The notes: a model not told the origin generated them from the sequence alone. Shown: positions 13,323 to 23,202, numbered from the stretch's first letter. The stretch: 64,000 nucleotides of DNA from Pseudomonas sp. S35 (GCF_009866765.1 NZ_CP019431.1:1-64000), one strand, 5' to 3'. Numbers and translations are program-made.

Positions 13323-14272
13323 TGTGCAGCCTCCAGCTTAGCCAACACTTCATCACGCAGGTCCGGGGTCGCCATCGGGAAGCCCAGCTTGGCGCGAGCC
13401 AACAGGTAGGCTTGGGCGACGGAACGCGCCAGGGTGCGTACTCGCAGGATGTATTGCTGGCGCGCGGTTACCGAGATGGCACGGCGGGCGTCCAGCAGGT
13501 TGAAGGTGTGGGACGCCTTCAACACCATTTCATAGCTTGGCAACGGCAGCGGCTGGTCGAGTTCGATCAGGCGCTTGGCTTCGCTTTCATAGAAGTCGAA
13601 CAGCTCGAACAGCTTCTCGACGTTGGCGTGTTCGAAGTTGTAAGTGGACTGCTCCACTTCGTTCTGATGGAACACATCGCCGTAGGTCACTTTGCCGAAC
13701 GGGCCGTCAGCCCACACCAGGTCGTAGACCGAGTCCACGCCTTGCAGGTACATGGCCAGGCGCTCGAGGCCGTAGGTGATTTCGCCGGTCACCGGGTAGC
13801 ACTCGATGCCGCCCGCTTGCTGGAAGTAGGTGAACTGCGTCACTTCCATGCCATTGAGCCAGACTTCCCAGCCCAGGCCCCAGGCGCCCAGGGTCGGTGA
13901 CTCCCAGTTGTCTTCGACAAAACGGATGTCGTGGACCAACGGGTCCAGGCCCACATGCTTGAGCGAGCCCAGGTACAGTTCCTGGAAATTGTCCGGGTTC
14001 GGCTTCAGCACCACCTGGAACTGGTAGTAGTGCTGCAGACGGTTCGGGTTTTCGCCGTAGCGGCCGTCAGTCGGGCGACGACTGGGCTGCACATAAGCGG
14101 CGTTCCAGGTTTCCGGGCCGATGGCCCGCAGGAATGTAGCGGTGTGGAAAGTGCCGGCGCCTACTTCCATATCGTAGGGCTGAAGTACCACACAACCTTG
14201 CTCGGCCCAGTATTGCTGGAGGGCGAGGATCAAGTCTTGGAAGGTACGCACGGCTGGCGTAGGCTGGCTCAC
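13319..14272 (-). CDS. glyQ: Glycine-tRNA ligase alpha subunit
   Basis: It is the catalytic class II subunit of tetrameric glycyl-tRNA synthetase. The sequence [25 protein letters not shown] and [27 protein letters not shown] is characteristic. Two in-frame GTG codons are possible starts; the inner one (14272, protein [10 protein letters not shown]..., 317 residues) is chosen because AGGTGA stands 5-6 bases before it and Pseudomonas homologues begin Met-Ser-Gln. The outer GTG at 14281 would add three residues. glyS follows with a 4-base overlap. tag is divergent. Confidence 0.97.
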   Translation of the reverse strand: MSQPTPAVRTFQDLILALQQYWAEQGCVVLQPYDMEVGAGTFHTATFLRAIGPETWNAAYVQPSRRPTDGRYGENPNRLQHYYQFQVVLKPNPDNFQELYLGSLKHVGLDPLVHDIRFVEDNWESPTLGAWGLGWEVWLNGMEVTQFTYFQQAGGIECYPVTGEITYGLERLAMYLQGVDSVYDLVWADGPFGKVTYGDVFHQNEVEQSTYNFEHANVEKLFELFDFYESEAKRLIELDQPLPLPSYEMVLKASHTFNLLDARRAISVTARQQYILRVRTLARSVAQAYLLARAKLGFPMATPDLRDEVLAKLEAAQ

Positions 14273-14353
14273 GAAATTCACCTGTTACTTGGGCTGCGAT
14301 TTAAAGAGCGGGAGTATACCCGATTCGGCCCCGCCACCACTCCCTGGAGCCTT

Positions 14354-14911
14354 ATGCCACGCTGCTTTTGGTGTTCTGAAGATCCGCTGTACATGGCTTA
14401 TCACGATCAGGAGTGGGGAACGCCGCTACGCGATGCGCAGGGTTTGTTCGAGTTGCTTTTGCTCGAAGGGTTCCAGGCGGGCCTGTCCTGGATCACCGTT
14501 TTACGCAAACGCGAGCATTATCGAAAGGTCTTGTTCGGGTTTGATGCCCAGCGCTTGGCGCAATTGAGTGATGACGAGATCGAAGCGCTGATGCTTGACC
14601 CGGGCATCGTGCGCAACCGCTTGAAGCTCAACGCCACACGGCGCAACGCGGCGGCCTGGCTGGCGTTGGAAGACCCGGTGGGCTTGCTCTGGTCGTTTGT
14701 CGGCGGCGTGCCCAAGGTCAATCATTTCAAGGATCGCAGCGAGGTCCCGGCGATTACACCGCAGGCCGAAGCCATGAGCAAAGCCCTGAAAAAAGCCGGC
14801 TTCACCTTTGTTGGACCGACCATCTGCTACGCGTTCATGCAGGCCTCTGGCATGGTCATGGACCACACGCAGGACTGCGACCGTTACGCGGACTTGGTCA
14901 ACGCCGGTTAG
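14354..14911 (+). CDS. tag: DNA-3-methyladenine glycosylase I
   Basis: Tag excises 3-methyladenine from alkylated DNA, starting base-excision repair. The 185-residue protein carries the zinc-site residues of the family, Cys4 (MPRCFWC) and His17 (YHDQEWG) at the N-terminus and His/Cys in DHTQDCDRY at the C-terminus, plus the E-rich base-binding helices (FELLLLEGFQAGLSWITVLRKRE). The ATG at 14354 is chosen because the protein then begins exactly at the zinc ligand region as in homologues. It is divergent from glyQ and followed by lpxL after 40 bases. Confidence 0.97.
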   Translation: MPRCFWCSEDPLYMAYHDQEWGTPLRDAQGLFELLLLEGFQAGLSWITVLRKREHYRKVLFGFDAQRLAQLSDDEIEALMLDPGIVRNRLKLNATRRNAAAWLALEDPVGLLWSFVGGVPKVNHFKDRSEVPAITPQAEAMSKALKKAGFTFVGPTICYAFMQASGMVMDHTQDCDRYADLVNAG

Positions 14912-14951
14912 AATGGTCGATTTGCGCACCACACACGATCAGGAGTGACCT

Positions 14952-15839
14952 GTGGAAAAGTTTAAAGGCGCCTTGCTGGTAGGCGCTCTTCGGTTGTTTG
15001 CCCTGCTGCCTTGGCGCGCCGTCCAGGCCGTCGGTACGGCGATTGGCTGGATCATGTGGAAAACCCCCAACCGCTCCCGCGAGACGGTGCGGATCAACCT
15101 GTCCAAGTGTTTCCCGGACATGGACCCGGCCGCGCGCGAGCGCCTGGTTGGCCAGAGCCTGATGGACATCGGCAAGTCCCTGACCGAAAGCGCCTGCGCC
15201 TGGATCTGGCCGGCCCAGCGTTCCATCGACTTGGTACGTGAGGTCGAAGGCCTGGAAGTGCTGCACGAAGCCCTGGCCTCGGGCAAAGGCGTGGTCGGCA
15301 TTACCAGCCACCTGGGCAACTGGGAAGTGTTGAACCACTTCTACTGCAACCAGTGCAAACCGATCATTTTCTACCGCCCGCCCAAGCTCAAGGCGGTGGA
15401 CGAGTTGCTGCGCAAGCAGCGCGTGCAGTTGGGCAACCGGGTGGCGGCGTCGACCAAGGAAGGCATCCTCAGTGTCATCAAAGAGGTACGCAAGGGTGGC
15501 CAGGTGGGTATTCCCGCTGACCCGGAGCCGGCTGAATCCGCCGGGATCTTCGTGCCGTTCTTCGCCACCCAGGCGCTCACCAGCAAGTTTGTGCCGAACA
15601 TGCTCGCGGGCCACAAGGCGGTCGGTGTGTTCCTGCACGCCCTGCGACTGCCGGACGGTTCGGGTTACAAAGTGATCCTGGAAGCGGCACCGGAAGACAT
15701 GTACAGCACCGACACCGCAACGTCCTGCGCGGCGATGAGCAAGGTGGTGGAGCGTTATGTTGGCGCCTATCCGAGCCAGTACATGTGGAGCATGAAACGC
15801 TTCAAGAAACGCCCGCCGGGTGAAGAGCGGTGGTACTGA
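14952..15839 (+). CDS. lpxL: Lipid A lauroyl/myristoyl acyltransferase (LpxL/HtrB family)
   Basis: It adds a secondary acyl chain to the Kdo-lipid A precursor at the inner membrane. The 295-residue protein has an N-terminal hydrophobic segment (LLVGALRLFALLPWRAVQAVG), the HX4E acyltransferase motif TSHLGNWEV near residue 118, and the C-terminal PSQYMWSMKRFKKRPPGE that marks the family. The start is GTG at 14952 with AGGAG 7 bases upstream. Acyl-chain choice cannot be read from the sequence. A REP hairpin follows. Confidence 0.94.
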   Translation: MEKFKGALLVGALRLFALLPWRAVQAVGTAIGWIMWKTPNRSRETVRINLSKCFPDMDPAARERLVGQSLMDIGKSLTESACAWIWPAQRSIDLVREVEGLEVLHEALASGKGVVGITSHLGNWEVLNHFYCNQCKPIIFYRPPKLKAVDELLRKQRVQLGNRVAASTKEGILSVIKEVRKGGQVGIPADPEPAESAGIFVPFFATQALTSKFVPNMLAGHKAVGVFLHALRLPDGSGYKVILEAAPEDMYSTDTATSCAAMSKVVERYVGAYPSQYMWSMKRFKKRPPGEERWY

Positions 15840-15870
15840 TTCACCACTGAACGCAAGGTCGGCAAAAAAC

Positions 15871-15902
15871 AATGTGGGAGCGGGCTTGCTCGCTCCCACA
15901 TT
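15871..15902. repeat. REP hairpin (single), convergent gap
   Basis: A perfect 12-bp stem (AATGTGGGAGCG / CGCTCCCACATT) around GGCTTGCT. It lies between the convergent lpxL and TPR genes and could also act as a transcript barrier. Confidence 0.85.
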
Positions 15903-15911
15903 TGGTTCCGC

Positions 15912-16223
15912 TTAAGCCTTTCGGTCGAGTTTCTTCAGGAATACGATCATCTCTTTTTCGGCCTGCTTATCGCCATGGGCTTGGGCCGCTTCTATGCCCT
16001 TATCCCATGCCAGCCGTGCGGCGCTCAGATCATTCAAGCCAAGTTGCGCCTTACCCAACAACTTCCACGCCGCCGAATACTTCGGATCAAACTCGACGCA
16101 CTTGTGCAAATGCTCGGCCGCCTTGGCATTGTCCTTCAGATCCAGATAACCCTTGCCCAGCCCAAAGCGCAGCAGCGAATTATCCACACCCTTGGCGAGC
16201 ATTTTTTCCAGGGATTCGAGCAT
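15912..16223 (-). CDS. Small tetratricopeptide-repeat protein
   Basis: A protein of about 103 residues (106 if a Met three codons upstream is used) made almost entirely of TPR helices: LLRFGLGKGYLDLKDNAKAAEHLHKCVEFDP and SAAWKLLGKAQLGLNDLSAARLAWDKGIEAA fit the 34-residue TPR pattern. It is likely a cytoplasmic scaffold, since no signal peptide or membrane segment is seen. It lies just downstream of trkA on the same strand, a neighbourhood conserved in Pseudomonas (PA0015-like). Partner proteins are unknown. Confidence 0.85.
   Translation of the reverse strand: MLESLEKMLAKGVDNSLLRFGLGKGYLDLKDNAKAAEHLHKCVEFDPKYSAAWKLLGKAQLGLNDLSAARLAWDKGIEAAQAHGDKQAEKEMIVFLKKLDRKA
16180..16188 (+). promoter_or_regulatory. 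DnaA box within TPR gene
   Basis: An exact TTATCCACA inside the TPR coding sequence. Function is not established. Confidence 0.35.
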
Positions 16224-16241
16224 TTGAACCACTCCGTTTGA

Positions 16242-17615
16242 TCAAAAAAAGCTCAGCCCCACGTGGAACAACTTCTCCACATCGCGGATGTGTTTTTTAT
16301 CCACAAGGAAAAGGATGACGTGGTCGCCGGTAGCGATCACCGTATCGTCGTGGGCAATGATCACCTCTTCGTCACGGATGATCGCGCCAATGGTGGTACC
16401 CGGAGGCAAACCGATATCGCGGATGGCCCTGCCGATCACCTTGCTCGACTTGGCGTCGCCGTGGGCAATCGCCTCGATGGCCTCTGCCGCGCCCCGGCGC
16501 AGGGAGTGCACGCTGACGATATCGCCACGGCGCACGTGGGCGAGCAAGGTGCCGATGGTCGCCAGTTGCGGGCTGATGGCGATGTCGATATCGCCGCCCT
16601 GGATCAGGTCGACATAGGCCGGGTTGTTGATGATGGTCATCACCTTCTTCGCCCCCAGCCGCTTGGCCAGCAGCGAGGACATGATGTTGGCTTCGTCGTC
16701 GTTGGTCAGGGCCAGGAAGATGTCGGCGTCGGCGATGTTTTCTTCCATCAACAGGTCGCGGTCCGAGGCGCTGCCTTGCAGGACGACGGTGCTGTCGAGG
16801 GTGTCGGACAAATGCCGGCAACGCGCCGGGCTCATTTCAATGATCTTCACCTGATAGCGGCTTTCGATGGCCTCGGCCAGCCGCTCGCCGATCTGCCCGC
16901 CGCCGGCGATAACGATGCGTTTGTAGTTCTCGTCGAGCCGGCGCATTTCGCTCATCACGGCGCGAATATTCGCTTTGGCCGCGATGAAAAATACTTCGTC
17001 GTCGGCCTCGATCACGGTATCGCCCTGGGGCAGGATCGGCCGGTCACGCCGGAAAATCGCCGCGACGCGGGTTTCCACGTTAGGCATGTGTTCGCGTAGC
17101 TGGCGCAGTTGTTGGCCAACCAGCGGGCCACCGTAGTAGGCCTTCACCGCCACCAACTGCGCCTTGCCGCCAGCGAAGTCGATGACCTGCAAGGCGCCCG
17201 GAATTTCGATCAGGCGCTTGATGTAGTGGGTCACCACTTGTTCCGGGCTGATCAGCACGTCGACCGGGATCGCGTCGTTGTCGAACAGGCCCGCGCGGGT
17301 CAGGTAGGCGGCCTCGCGTACCCGGGCGATCTTGGTCGGGGTGTGGAACAAGGTGTGCGCGACCTGGCACGCGACCATATTGGTCTCGTCGCTGTTGGTC
17401 ACAGCCACCAGCATGTCGGCATCGTCGGCACCGGCCTGACGCAGCACCGTAGGAAACGACGCACGACCTTGTACGGTGCGGATGTCCAGGCGGTCGCCCA
17501 GGTCGCGCAGGCGCTCGCTGTCGGTGTCGACCACGGTGATGTCGTTGGCTTCGCTGGCCAAATGCTCGGCCAGTGTGCCGCCAACCTGCCCTGCCCCAAG
17601 GATGATGATTTTCAT
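16242..17615 (-). CDS. trkA: Trk system potassium transport peripheral protein TrkA
   Basis: TrkA is the NAD(H)-binding regulatory subunit of Trk potassium uptake, bound to the cytoplasmic face of TrkH/TrkG. The 457-residue protein has two RCK_N Rossmann domains ([16 protein letters not shown] at the start; [17 protein letters not shown] near 233), each followed by an RCK_C/TrkA_C domain, the usual duplicated architecture. The gene follows rsmB on the same strand with a 23-base gap. Its 3' end carries a half-degenerate parS-like site (16255-16270) and a DnaA box (16297-16305). Confidence 0.98.
   Translation of the reverse strand: MKIIILGAGQVGGTLAEHLASEANDITVVDTDSERLRDLGDRLDIRTVQGRASFPTVLRQAGADDADMLVAVTNSDETNMVACQVAHTLFHTPTKIARVREAAYLTRAGLFDNDAIPVDVLISPEQVVTHYIKRLIEIPGALQVIDFAGGKAQLVAVKAYYGGPLVGQQLRQLREHMPNVETRVAAIFRRDRPILPQGDTVIEADDEVFFIAAKANIRAVMSEMRRLDENYKRIVIAGGGQIGERLAEAIESRYQVKIIEMSPARCRHLSDTLDSTVVLQGSASDRDLLMEENIADADIFLALTNDDEANIMSSLLAKRLGAKKVMTIINNPAYVDLIQGGDIDIAISPQLATIGTLLAHVRRGDIVSVHSLRRGAAEAIEAIAHGDAKSSKVIGRAIRDIGLPPGTTIGAIIRDEEVIIAHDDTVIATGDHVILFLVDKKHIRDVEKLFHVGLSFF
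16255..16270. promoter_or_regulatory. Degenerate parS-like site at trkA 3' end
   Basis: AGCCCCACGTGGAACA keeps the full right half (ACGTGGAACA) and the core of parS, with three changes in the left arm. P. aeruginosa has a further parS about 15 kb from the origin, which makes this position plausible. Confidence 0.5.
16297..16305 (+). promoter_or_regulatory. DnaA box within trkA
   Basis: An exact TTATCCACA in coding sequence, only about 110 bases from the one at 16180 and beside the parS-like site. Confidence 0.35.
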
Positions 17616-17638
17616 CCGGTCACTCCCTCAAAAACCAT

Positions 17639-18949
17639 TCAGCCGCGTGCGGCGGCGATCTTGATCAGTTTGGCGTAGTAGAAGCCATCGTGTCCGCCTT
17701 CTTGTGCCAGCAATTGGCGGCCGTGGGGCTGCTTGATCCCGGCTGTCGTGGCCAGGTCCAGTTCCCGTGCGCCGCTGGTGCGGGAGAGGAAGGCTTGGAT
17801 CACCTCGGTGTTTTCGGTAGGCAAGGTGGAGCAGGTGGCGTAGAGCAGGATGCCGCCGACGTCCAGGGTTGGCCACATCGCGTCCAGCAGTTCACCTTGC
17901 AGCGCGGCCAGGGCGGCGATGTCGTCAGGTTGGCGGGTGAGCTTGATGTCCGGGTGGCGGCGGATCACGCCGGTGGCTGAGCACGGCGCGTCGAGCAGGA
18001 TGCGCTGGAATGGCTTGCCGTCCCACCAGGTGGCGGTGTCGCGACCATCGGCGGCGATCAGGTCGGCGCTCAGGCCCAGGCGTGCGAGGTTTTCCCGTAC
18101 GCGCACCAGGCGCTTGGCTTCCAGGTCGACAGCTACTACACCGGCCAGGTCTTTTTCGACCTCCAGAATGTGACACGTCTTACCGCCCGGCGCGCAGCAG
18201 GCATCGAGCACCCGTTGGCCTGGGGCGAGGTCGAGCAAGTCGGCGGCCAGTTGCGCGGCTTCGTCCTGCACGCTGATCCAACCCTCGGCAAAGCCCGGCA
18301 GGCTGCGCACGTCAGTGGCGGCTTCCAGCACGATGCCGTCGACGCTGTACACGCACGGCGTGGCGTTGATGCCGGCGTCGGTGAGCAATTGCAGGTAGGC
18401 GTCACGGCTGTGATGACGGCGGTTGACCCGCAAAATCATGGGTGGATGCGCATTGTTGGCCGCGCAAATGGCTTCCCACTGCTCGGGCCAGAAGGCCTTG
18501 AGGGATTTTTGCAACCAGCGCGGGTGAGCGGTGCGCACCACCGGGTCATGTTCCAGCTCGGCCAGCAGGGCTTCGCTTTCGCGTTGGGCGCGGCGCAGCA
18601 CGGCGTTGAGCAAGGCCTTGGCCCAAGGCTTTTTCAGCTTGTCGGCGCAACCGACGGTTTCACCGATGGCGGCGTGGGCCGGTACACGGGTGTAGAGCAA
18701 CTGATAGAGGCCGACCAACAGCAGCGCCTCGACATCGGCGTCCGCGGCCTTGAACGGCTTTTGCAGCAGCTTGGCCGCCAGTGCCGACAGGCGCGGTTGC
18801 CAGCGGGCGGTGCCAAAGGCCAGGTCCTGGGTGAAACCGCGATCACGGTCCTCGACCTTATCCAACTGCGTCGGCAGCGAACTGTTCAGCGAAGCCTTGC
18901 CGTTGAGTACGGCGGCGAGAGCCTTGGCGGCGGCCAGACGTGGGTTCAT
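17639..18949 (-). CDS. rsmB: 16S rRNA (cytosine(967)-C(5))-methyltransferase RsmB
   Basis: RsmB methylates C967 of 16S rRNA. The 436-residue protein has an N-terminal NusB-like RNA-binding domain (about 1-140), a SAM-binding motif ([11 protein letters not shown]), and the two catalytic cysteines of m5C methyltransferases in [19 protein letters not shown] and [11 protein letters not shown]. Its start overlaps the fmt stop by 4 bases, so fmt-rsmB-trkA form one minus-strand unit. Confidence 0.97.
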   Translation of the reverse strand: MNPRLAAAKALAAVLNGKASLNSSLPTQLDKVEDRDRGFTQDLAFGTARWQPRLSALAAKLLQKPFKAADADVEALLLVGLYQLLYTRVPAHAAIGETVGCADKLKKPWAKALLNAVLRRAQRESEALLAELEHDPVVRTAHPRWLQKSLKAFWPEQWEAICAANNAHPPMILRVNRRHHSRDAYLQLLTDAGINATPCVYSVDGIVLEAATDVRSLPGFAEGWISVQDEAAQLAADLLDLAPGQRVLDACCAPGGKTCHILEVEKDLAGVVAVDLEAKRLVRVRENLARLGLSADLIAADGRDTATWWDGKPFQRILLDAPCSATGVIRRHPDIKLTRQPDDIAALAALQGELLDAMWPTLDVGGILLYATCSTLPTENTEVIQAFLSRTSGARELDLATTAGIKQPHGRQLLAQEGGHDGFYYAKLIKIAAARG

Positions 18950-19899
18950 TGCGCGGCCACCCCAAGTACGGTGCCCAGGGAAAATTTCTCACGACGGCTG
19001 TTGAACAAGTCGCTGAAATTCAGCGCCTTGCCGCCGGGCAATTGCAGACGGGTCAGACACAGCGCCTGCTCACCACAGGCGACCAACAGGCCGTCTTTGC
19101 TAGCGCCAATGATTTCACCGGGGGCGCCTGTGCCGTCGGCCAATGTGGCGGCCAACACTTTCAAGGCTTCGCCGTCGAGGGTGCTGTGGCAGACCGGCCA
19201 CGGGTTGAAGGCACGTACCAAGCGCTCCAGCTCTACCGCCGGGCGGTTCCAGTCGATGCGCGCTTCGTCTTTGTTCAATTTGTGGGCGTAGGTGGCCAGG
19301 CTGTCATCCTGCACGTCGCCTTCCAGGGTGCCGGCAGCGAGACCGGCGATCGCTTGGATCACGGCCGGTGGGCCCATTTCGGCGAGGCGGTCGTGCAGGC
19401 TGCCGCCGGTGTCTTCGGCGGTGATCGGCGTAACGACTTTGAGCAGCATCGGGCCGGTGTCCAAACCTGCCTCCATGCGCATCACGGTCACACCGCTTTG
19501 AGCATCACCGGCTTGCACCGCGCGCTGGATCGGCGCCGCACCGCGCCAGCGTGGCAGCAGCGAGGCGTGGCTGTTGATGCAGCCCAGACGTGGGATATCC
19601 AGCACCACTTGCGGCAGGATCAAACCGTAGGCCACTACCACCAACAGGTCGGGCTTGAGCGCGGCGAGTTCGGCCTGGGCTTCGGCGTTGCGCAGGGTCG
19701 GCGGCTGCAGCACGGGAACGTTGTGCTCCAGCGCCAGCTGCTTGACCGGGCTCGGCATCAGTTTTTGCCCGCGACCGGCCGGGCGATCCGGCTGGGTGTA
19801 CACCGCGACCACGTCGTAAGGGCTGGCAAGCAGGGCCTTGAGGTGTTCGGCGGCAAATTCTGGGGTGCCGGCAAAAACAATGCGCAGTGGCTCGGTCAT
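18946..19899 (-). CDS. fmt: Methionyl-tRNA formyltransferase
   Basis: Fmt formylates initiator Met-tRNA using 10-formyltetrahydrofolate. The 317-residue protein has the N-terminal formyltransferase domain ([18 protein letters not shown]) with catalytic Asn/His in [22 protein letters not shown] and Asp in LDTGPMLLK, and a C-terminal OB-fold tRNA-binding domain from about 210. It is downstream of def on the same strand, the standard pairing of formylation and deformylation, although a terminator-like hairpin (19933-19956) lies between them. Confidence 0.98.
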   Translation of the reverse strand: MTEPLRIVFAGTPEFAAEHLKALLASPYDVVAVYTQPDRPAGRGQKLMPSPVKQLALEHNVPVLQPPTLRNAEAQAELAALKPDLLVVVAYGLILPQVVLDIPRLGCINSHASLLPRWRGAAPIQRAVQAGDAQSGVTVMRMEAGLDTGPMLLKVVTPITAEDTGGSLHDRLAEMGPPAVIQAIAGLAAGTLEGDVQDDSLATYAHKLNKDEARIDWNRPAVELERLVRAFNPWPVCHSTLDGEALKVLAATLADGTGAPGEIIGASKDGLLVACGEQALCLTRLQLPGGKALNFSDLFNSRREKFSLGTVLGVAAQ

Positions 19900-19932
19900 G
19901 GGAGGTCTCGGTTAAAAGCAGTCACAAAAGAA

Positions 19933-19956
19933 AAAGGCTTGCCGCAGCAAGCCTTT
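19933..19956 (-). terminator. Hairpin with T-rich tail between def and fmt
   Basis: On the minus strand a 10-bp stem AAAGGCTTGC / GCAAGCCTTT is followed by TTTTTCTTTTG. This may attenuate readthrough from def into fmt-rsmB-trkA. Confidence 0.75.
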
Positions 19957-19968
19957 GGAAGAAGGGCA

Positions 19969-20475
19969 TCAAGCTTGCTGGCGATGCTTTTTTTCCAGCT
20001 TCTTCTTGATCCGGTCGCGCTTGAGCATGGACAGGTAATCGACAAACAGCTTGCCGTTGAGGTGGTCGCATTCGTGCTGGATGCACACTGCCAGCAGGCC
20101 TTCGGCAATCAGCTCGAACGGCTTGCCGTCGCGGTCTAGCGCCTTGATCTTCACGCGTAACGGGCGTTCGACGTTCTCGTAGAACTCCGGCACTGAGAGG
20201 CAGCCTTCCTGGTATTCGCCCATCTCTTCGGTCAGCGGTTCGAATTCCGGGTTGATGTACACCATCGGCTCGCTGCGGTCTTCCGACAGGTCCATGACCA
20301 CGACGCGCTGATGCACATTGACCTGGGTGGCGGCGAGGCCGATGCCCGGGGCTTCATACATTGTTTCAAACATGTCATCGACCAACTGACGAACCTTGTC
20401 GTCCACTACGGCCACCGGTTTGGCGATCGTGCGCAGGCGCGAGTCGGGGAATTCGAGGATGTTCAAAATAGCCAT
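19969..20475 (-). CDS. def: Peptide deformylase
   Basis: Def removes the N-formyl group from nascent proteins. The 168-residue metalloenzyme shows the three family motifs: GIGLAATQV (I), EGCLSVPE with the metal-binding Cys (II), and [13 protein letters not shown] with the HEXXH metal site (III). The start [11 protein letters not shown] at 20475 is preferred over a 26-residue longer reading because it matches the normal N-terminus. The divergent neighbour is the signal-peptide protein at 20611. Confidence 0.98.
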   Translation of the reverse strand: MAILNILEFPDSRLRTIAKPVAVVDDKVRQLVDDMFETMYEAPGIGLAATQVNVHQRVVVMDLSEDRSEPMVYINPEFEPLTEEMGEYQEGCLSVPEFYENVERPLRVKIKALDRDGKPFELIAEGLLAVCIQHECDHLNGKLFVDYLSMLKRDRIKKKLEKKHRQQA

Positions 20476-20610
20476 AAGCGTAATTGCTGCACATGTGAGG
20501 TAAAGGCAAATCGGCGGTGGGATGGACCCATACGGCCGGTGTGAAACGCCCAAAAGCCGCGAAGGCTATGGCATTTCACGCGAACGCACATAATAAAGGA
20601 GATTCACCCC

Positions 20611-21387
20611 ATGAGGAAATCGCTACTCGTCTTGCTGCTGTGGGCGCCGTTGGCCATTGCGTTGTCTCCCCAGCCAGGCCAGCGCCTGGATTTGGCGACG
20701 CAACAGGCCATCCAGCGCTTTTTACTGCATAACCGTATTCTTGATACACCTCAGGATCTGGACACAGCACCTTACATTGTCGCGGCCGATACCGGCCGCG
20801 TGCTGGGCGCCAACGGCGAACGTGTGTATGCCAGGGGCAACCTGGACCCCGCCCAGCCGAGCTACGGGATCTTTCGCCGAGGCCGGGTCTATACCGACCC
20901 GCAAACCCAGGAATTGCTGGGCATCAATGCCGACGACATCGGCACCGCACGCTTTGTGACGGCTGGCGACCTCAGCACCCTGGTCGTCCAGCGAATCACC
21001 CAGGAAATACGCCCTGGCGACCGCTTGCTCCGTGCCCAGGCGCCTGTCGAACTGGCACACCTGCATATCCCTAAATCCGCAGCCTTCATCGACGGGCACA
21101 TTATCGATGTTCCCAAGGGCGTTACCCAGATCGGGGTGCTCGATGCAATCACCTTGAACAAAGGCCGGCGCGACGGGCTGGTGGAAGGTCAGTTGATGGC
21201 CGTCATCAAGACCGGTGCGACCGTCCGTGACGCCCTTACAGGGGCGCCCGTGAAACTTGCCGATGAACACGCCGGCCAGCTGCTGGTGTTCCGCACCTAC
21301 GAAAAGCTCAGTTACGGCCTGGTCCTCAGCGCGTCACGGTCACTGGCGGTGATGGACCGTTTCGAGACTGTCCGTCATACGCAATAA
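20611..21387 (+). CDS. Secreted protein related to the LysM peptidoglycan-binding protein upstream of dprA, lacking LysM
   Basis: The 258-residue product begins with a signal peptide (MRKSLLVLLLWAPLAIA) and continues with the conserved C-terminal region usually found after a LysM domain in the Pseudomonas protein at this locus (PYIVAADTGRVLG, YARGNLDPAQPSYGIFRRGRVYTDP, INADDIG, DVPKGVTQIGVLDAITLNKGRRDGL, VFRTYEKLSYGLVL). Homologues as I recall them are about 340 residues with an N-terminal LysM; here the signal peptide runs almost directly into the later part and no LysM-like segment is visible. AAGGAG stands before the ATG. It is probably periplasmic, and co-transcribed with dprA. Its role is unknown. 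Confidence 0.75.
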   Translation: MRKSLLVLLLWAPLAIALSPQPGQRLDLATQQAIQRFLLHNRILDTPQDLDTAPYIVAADTGRVLGANGERVYARGNLDPAQPSYGIFRRGRVYTDPQTQELLGINADDIGTARFVTAGDLSTLVVQRITQEIRPGDRLLRAQAPVELAHLHIPKSAAFIDGHIIDVPKGVTQIGVLDAITLNKGRRDGLVEGQLMAVIKTGATVRDALTGAPVKLADEHAGQLLVFRTYEKLSYGLVLSASRSLAVMDRFETVRHTQ

Positions 21388-21416
21388 ATAGCCTGCTAAA
21401 TAAGTTACCAACAGAG

Positions 21417-21425
21417 TTATCCACA
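21417..21425 (+). promoter_or_regulatory. DnaA box upstream of dprA
   Basis: An exact TTATCCACA in the 63-base gap before dprA, about 26 bases before its start codon. Of the boxes in the window this is the best placed to influence a promoter or leader. Confidence 0.5.
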
Positions 21426-21450
21426 GCTTTTTCCGATCAAGGATGATCTG

Positions 21451-22554
21451 ATGTATCCGACCAACAGCCGTGAAATTTCCCCGTCAGAACTGGAAGCGCG
21501 ACTACGCTTGCACAGGCTGCCAGAGGTGGGCCCAAAGCGTTTTCGCGTATTGATCGAAGCGTTCGGTAGCGCGTCAAAAGCCATCAGTGCTCCTGCCAGT
21601 GCCTGGCGCTCCCTGGGGTTGTCGTCCATCAGCGCCGATGCTCGACGCAGCCCTGAAGTGCGCGACGGTGCCGGTGCGGCATTGGCCTGGCTGGAGGGTC
21701 CGGCCCAGCATTTGCTGATGTGGGACCAGCCTGATTACCCGGCACTGCTGGCACAGATCGACGATGCGCCGCCGCTGTTATTTGTCGCTGGCGACCCAAC
21801 TATCCTGGAAAAACCGCAACTGGCGATGGTTGGCAGCCGCCGCGCCTCGCGCCCCGGCATGGACACTGCCGCCGCGTTTTCCCGCAGTCTGGCGAGTGCC
21901 GGTTTTGTCATCACCAGCGGCTTGGCGTTGGGCATCGATGGCGCGGCGCATCAAGCCGCATTGGATGTGGGTGGCCATACAATCGGCGTACTCGGCACCG
22001 GGCTGGAAAATTTTTATCCACAGCGCCACCGACGGCTTGCAGCGGCGATGATTGCCCAAGGCAGCGCGGTAGTTTCGGAGTTCCCGTTGGACACTGCGCC
22101 CCACGCCGGTAACTTCCCCCGGCGCAACCGCATCATCAGTGGTCTGTCCCTGGGCGTGCTGGTGGTGGAGGCCAGCATGGCCAGCGGCTCGCTGATCACC
22201 GCGAAACTGGCGGCTGAGCAAGGGCGCGAGGTGTATGCGATCCCAGGTTCCATTCATCATCCCGGCGCCAAAGGCTGCCACCAGTTGATCCGCGAGGGCG
22301 CCACGCTGGTGCAGACCATCGAGCATATTCTCGAAGGCTTGCGCGGATGGCAGGCCTTCTCGCGGCCGGCGCCCATACCGGTGACGCACCCGCTGGTGGC
22401 GCTGTTGCACGCGGCCCCCCACACCAGTGAGGCCCTGGCCATTGCCAGTGGACGGCCTTTGTCCCAAGTGCTGGCAACCCTCACGGAGCTGGAGCTTGAA
22501 GGCCTGGTGATCTGTGAAAGTGGGCGCTGGCATGCGCGCGGCCAGCTTTTGTAG
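21451..22554 (+). CDS. dprA: DNA-processing protein DprA (Smf)
   Basis: DprA binds incoming single-stranded DNA and loads RecA during transformation; many non-competent bacteria keep it. The 367-residue protein has an N-terminal helical region (about 1-70), the central Rossmann-like DNA-binding domain (MVGSRRASRPG, TSGLALGIDGAAHQAAL, VLGTGLENFYPQRHRRLA, SEFPLDTAPHAGNFPRRNRIISGLS) and a C-terminal winged-helix domain at about 300-367. tsaC follows 75 bases downstream. Confidence 0.97.
   Translation: MYPTNSREISPSELEARLRLHRLPEVGPKRFRVLIEAFGSASKAISAPASAWRSLGLSSISADARRSPEVRDGAGAALAWLEGPAQHLLMWDQPDYPALLAQIDDAPPLLFVAGDPTILEKPQLAMVGSRRASRPGMDTAAAFSRSLASAGFVITSGLALGIDGAAHQAALDVGGHTIGVLGTGLENFYPQRHRRLAAAMIAQGSAVVSEFPLDTAPHAGNFPRRNRIISGLSLGVLVVEASMASGSLITAKLAAEQGREVYAIPGSIHHPGAKGCHQLIREGATLVQTIEHILEGLRGWQAFSRPAPIPVTHPLVALLHAAPHTSEALAIASGRPLSQVLATLTELELEGLVICESGRWHARGQLL
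22014..22022 (+). promoter_or_regulatory. DnaA box within dprA
   Basis: An exact TTATCCACA in coding sequence, about 600 bases from the box before dprA. Confidence 0.35.
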
Positions 22555-22629
22555 CTGCCGGTTTTTTGGAACTAGGTTTTGTAACGAAGATCGGTAAACT
22601 GCCCAGAGCTTTAGTCCGGAGAGTAAACA

Positions 22630-23187
22630 ATGGTCAACAGGTGGCGTGTGCTGGAAGCCGCACGAGAAATTCGCGCAGGTGCGGTGATTGCCTATCCAAC
22701 CGAGGCAGTCTGGGGCCTGGGCTGCGACCCTTGGAACGAAGAAGCGGTGGACCGGTTGCTGGCGATCAAGAATCGCTCGGTGGACAAGGGCCTGATCCTG
22801 GTAGCCGACAATATCCGCCAGTTCGATTTCCTGTTCGAGGACTTCCCGGATACCTGGATCGACCGCATGGCCAGCACCTGGCCTGGGCCGAACACGTGGC
22901 TGGTGCCGCATCAGGATTTACTGCCGCAATGGGTCACCGGTGTGCATGACACCGTGGCGCTGCGGGTCAGCGATCACCCCTTGGTGCGCGATTTATGCGC
23001 GCAGGTGGGGCCGTTGATTTCCACCTCGGCAAACCCCCAGGGACGCCCGGCGGCTCGCTCGCGGATTCGTGTCGAGCAGTATTTCCGTGGGCAGGTGGAC
23101 CTGGTGTTGGGTGGCGCCTTGGGTGGGCGCAAGAACCCTAGCCTGATTCGCAACCTCGCGACGGGTGAGGTGGTGCGGCCTTCCTGA
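22630..23187 (+). CDS. tsaC: L-threonylcarbamoyladenylate synthase TsaC (YrdC/Sua5 family)
   Basis: TsaC makes threonylcarbamoyl-AMP for the t6A37 modification of ANN-decoding tRNAs. The 185-residue single-domain protein has the YrdC signature near its start ([21 protein letters not shown]), [26 protein letters not shown], and the C-terminal [14 protein letters not shown]. The absence of a Sua5 C-terminal domain fits the short TsaC form. The start ATG follows CCGGAGAG. Confidence 0.97.
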   Translation: MVNRWRVLEAAREIRAGAVIAYPTEAVWGLGCDPWNEEAVDRLLAIKNRSVDKGLILVADNIRQFDFLFEDFPDTWIDRMASTWPGPNTWLVPHQDLLPQWVTGVHDTVALRVSDHPLVRDLCAQVGPLISTSANPQGRPAARSRIRVEQYFRGQVDLVLGGALGGRKNPSLIRNLATGEVVRPS

Positions 23188-23202
23188 GACCGCGTCGTAC
23201 CC

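Noticed and set aside
11769..13409. Open frame of 546 codons on the plus strand within glyS
   Set aside because: It is antisense to glyS and glyQ with low-complexity composition.
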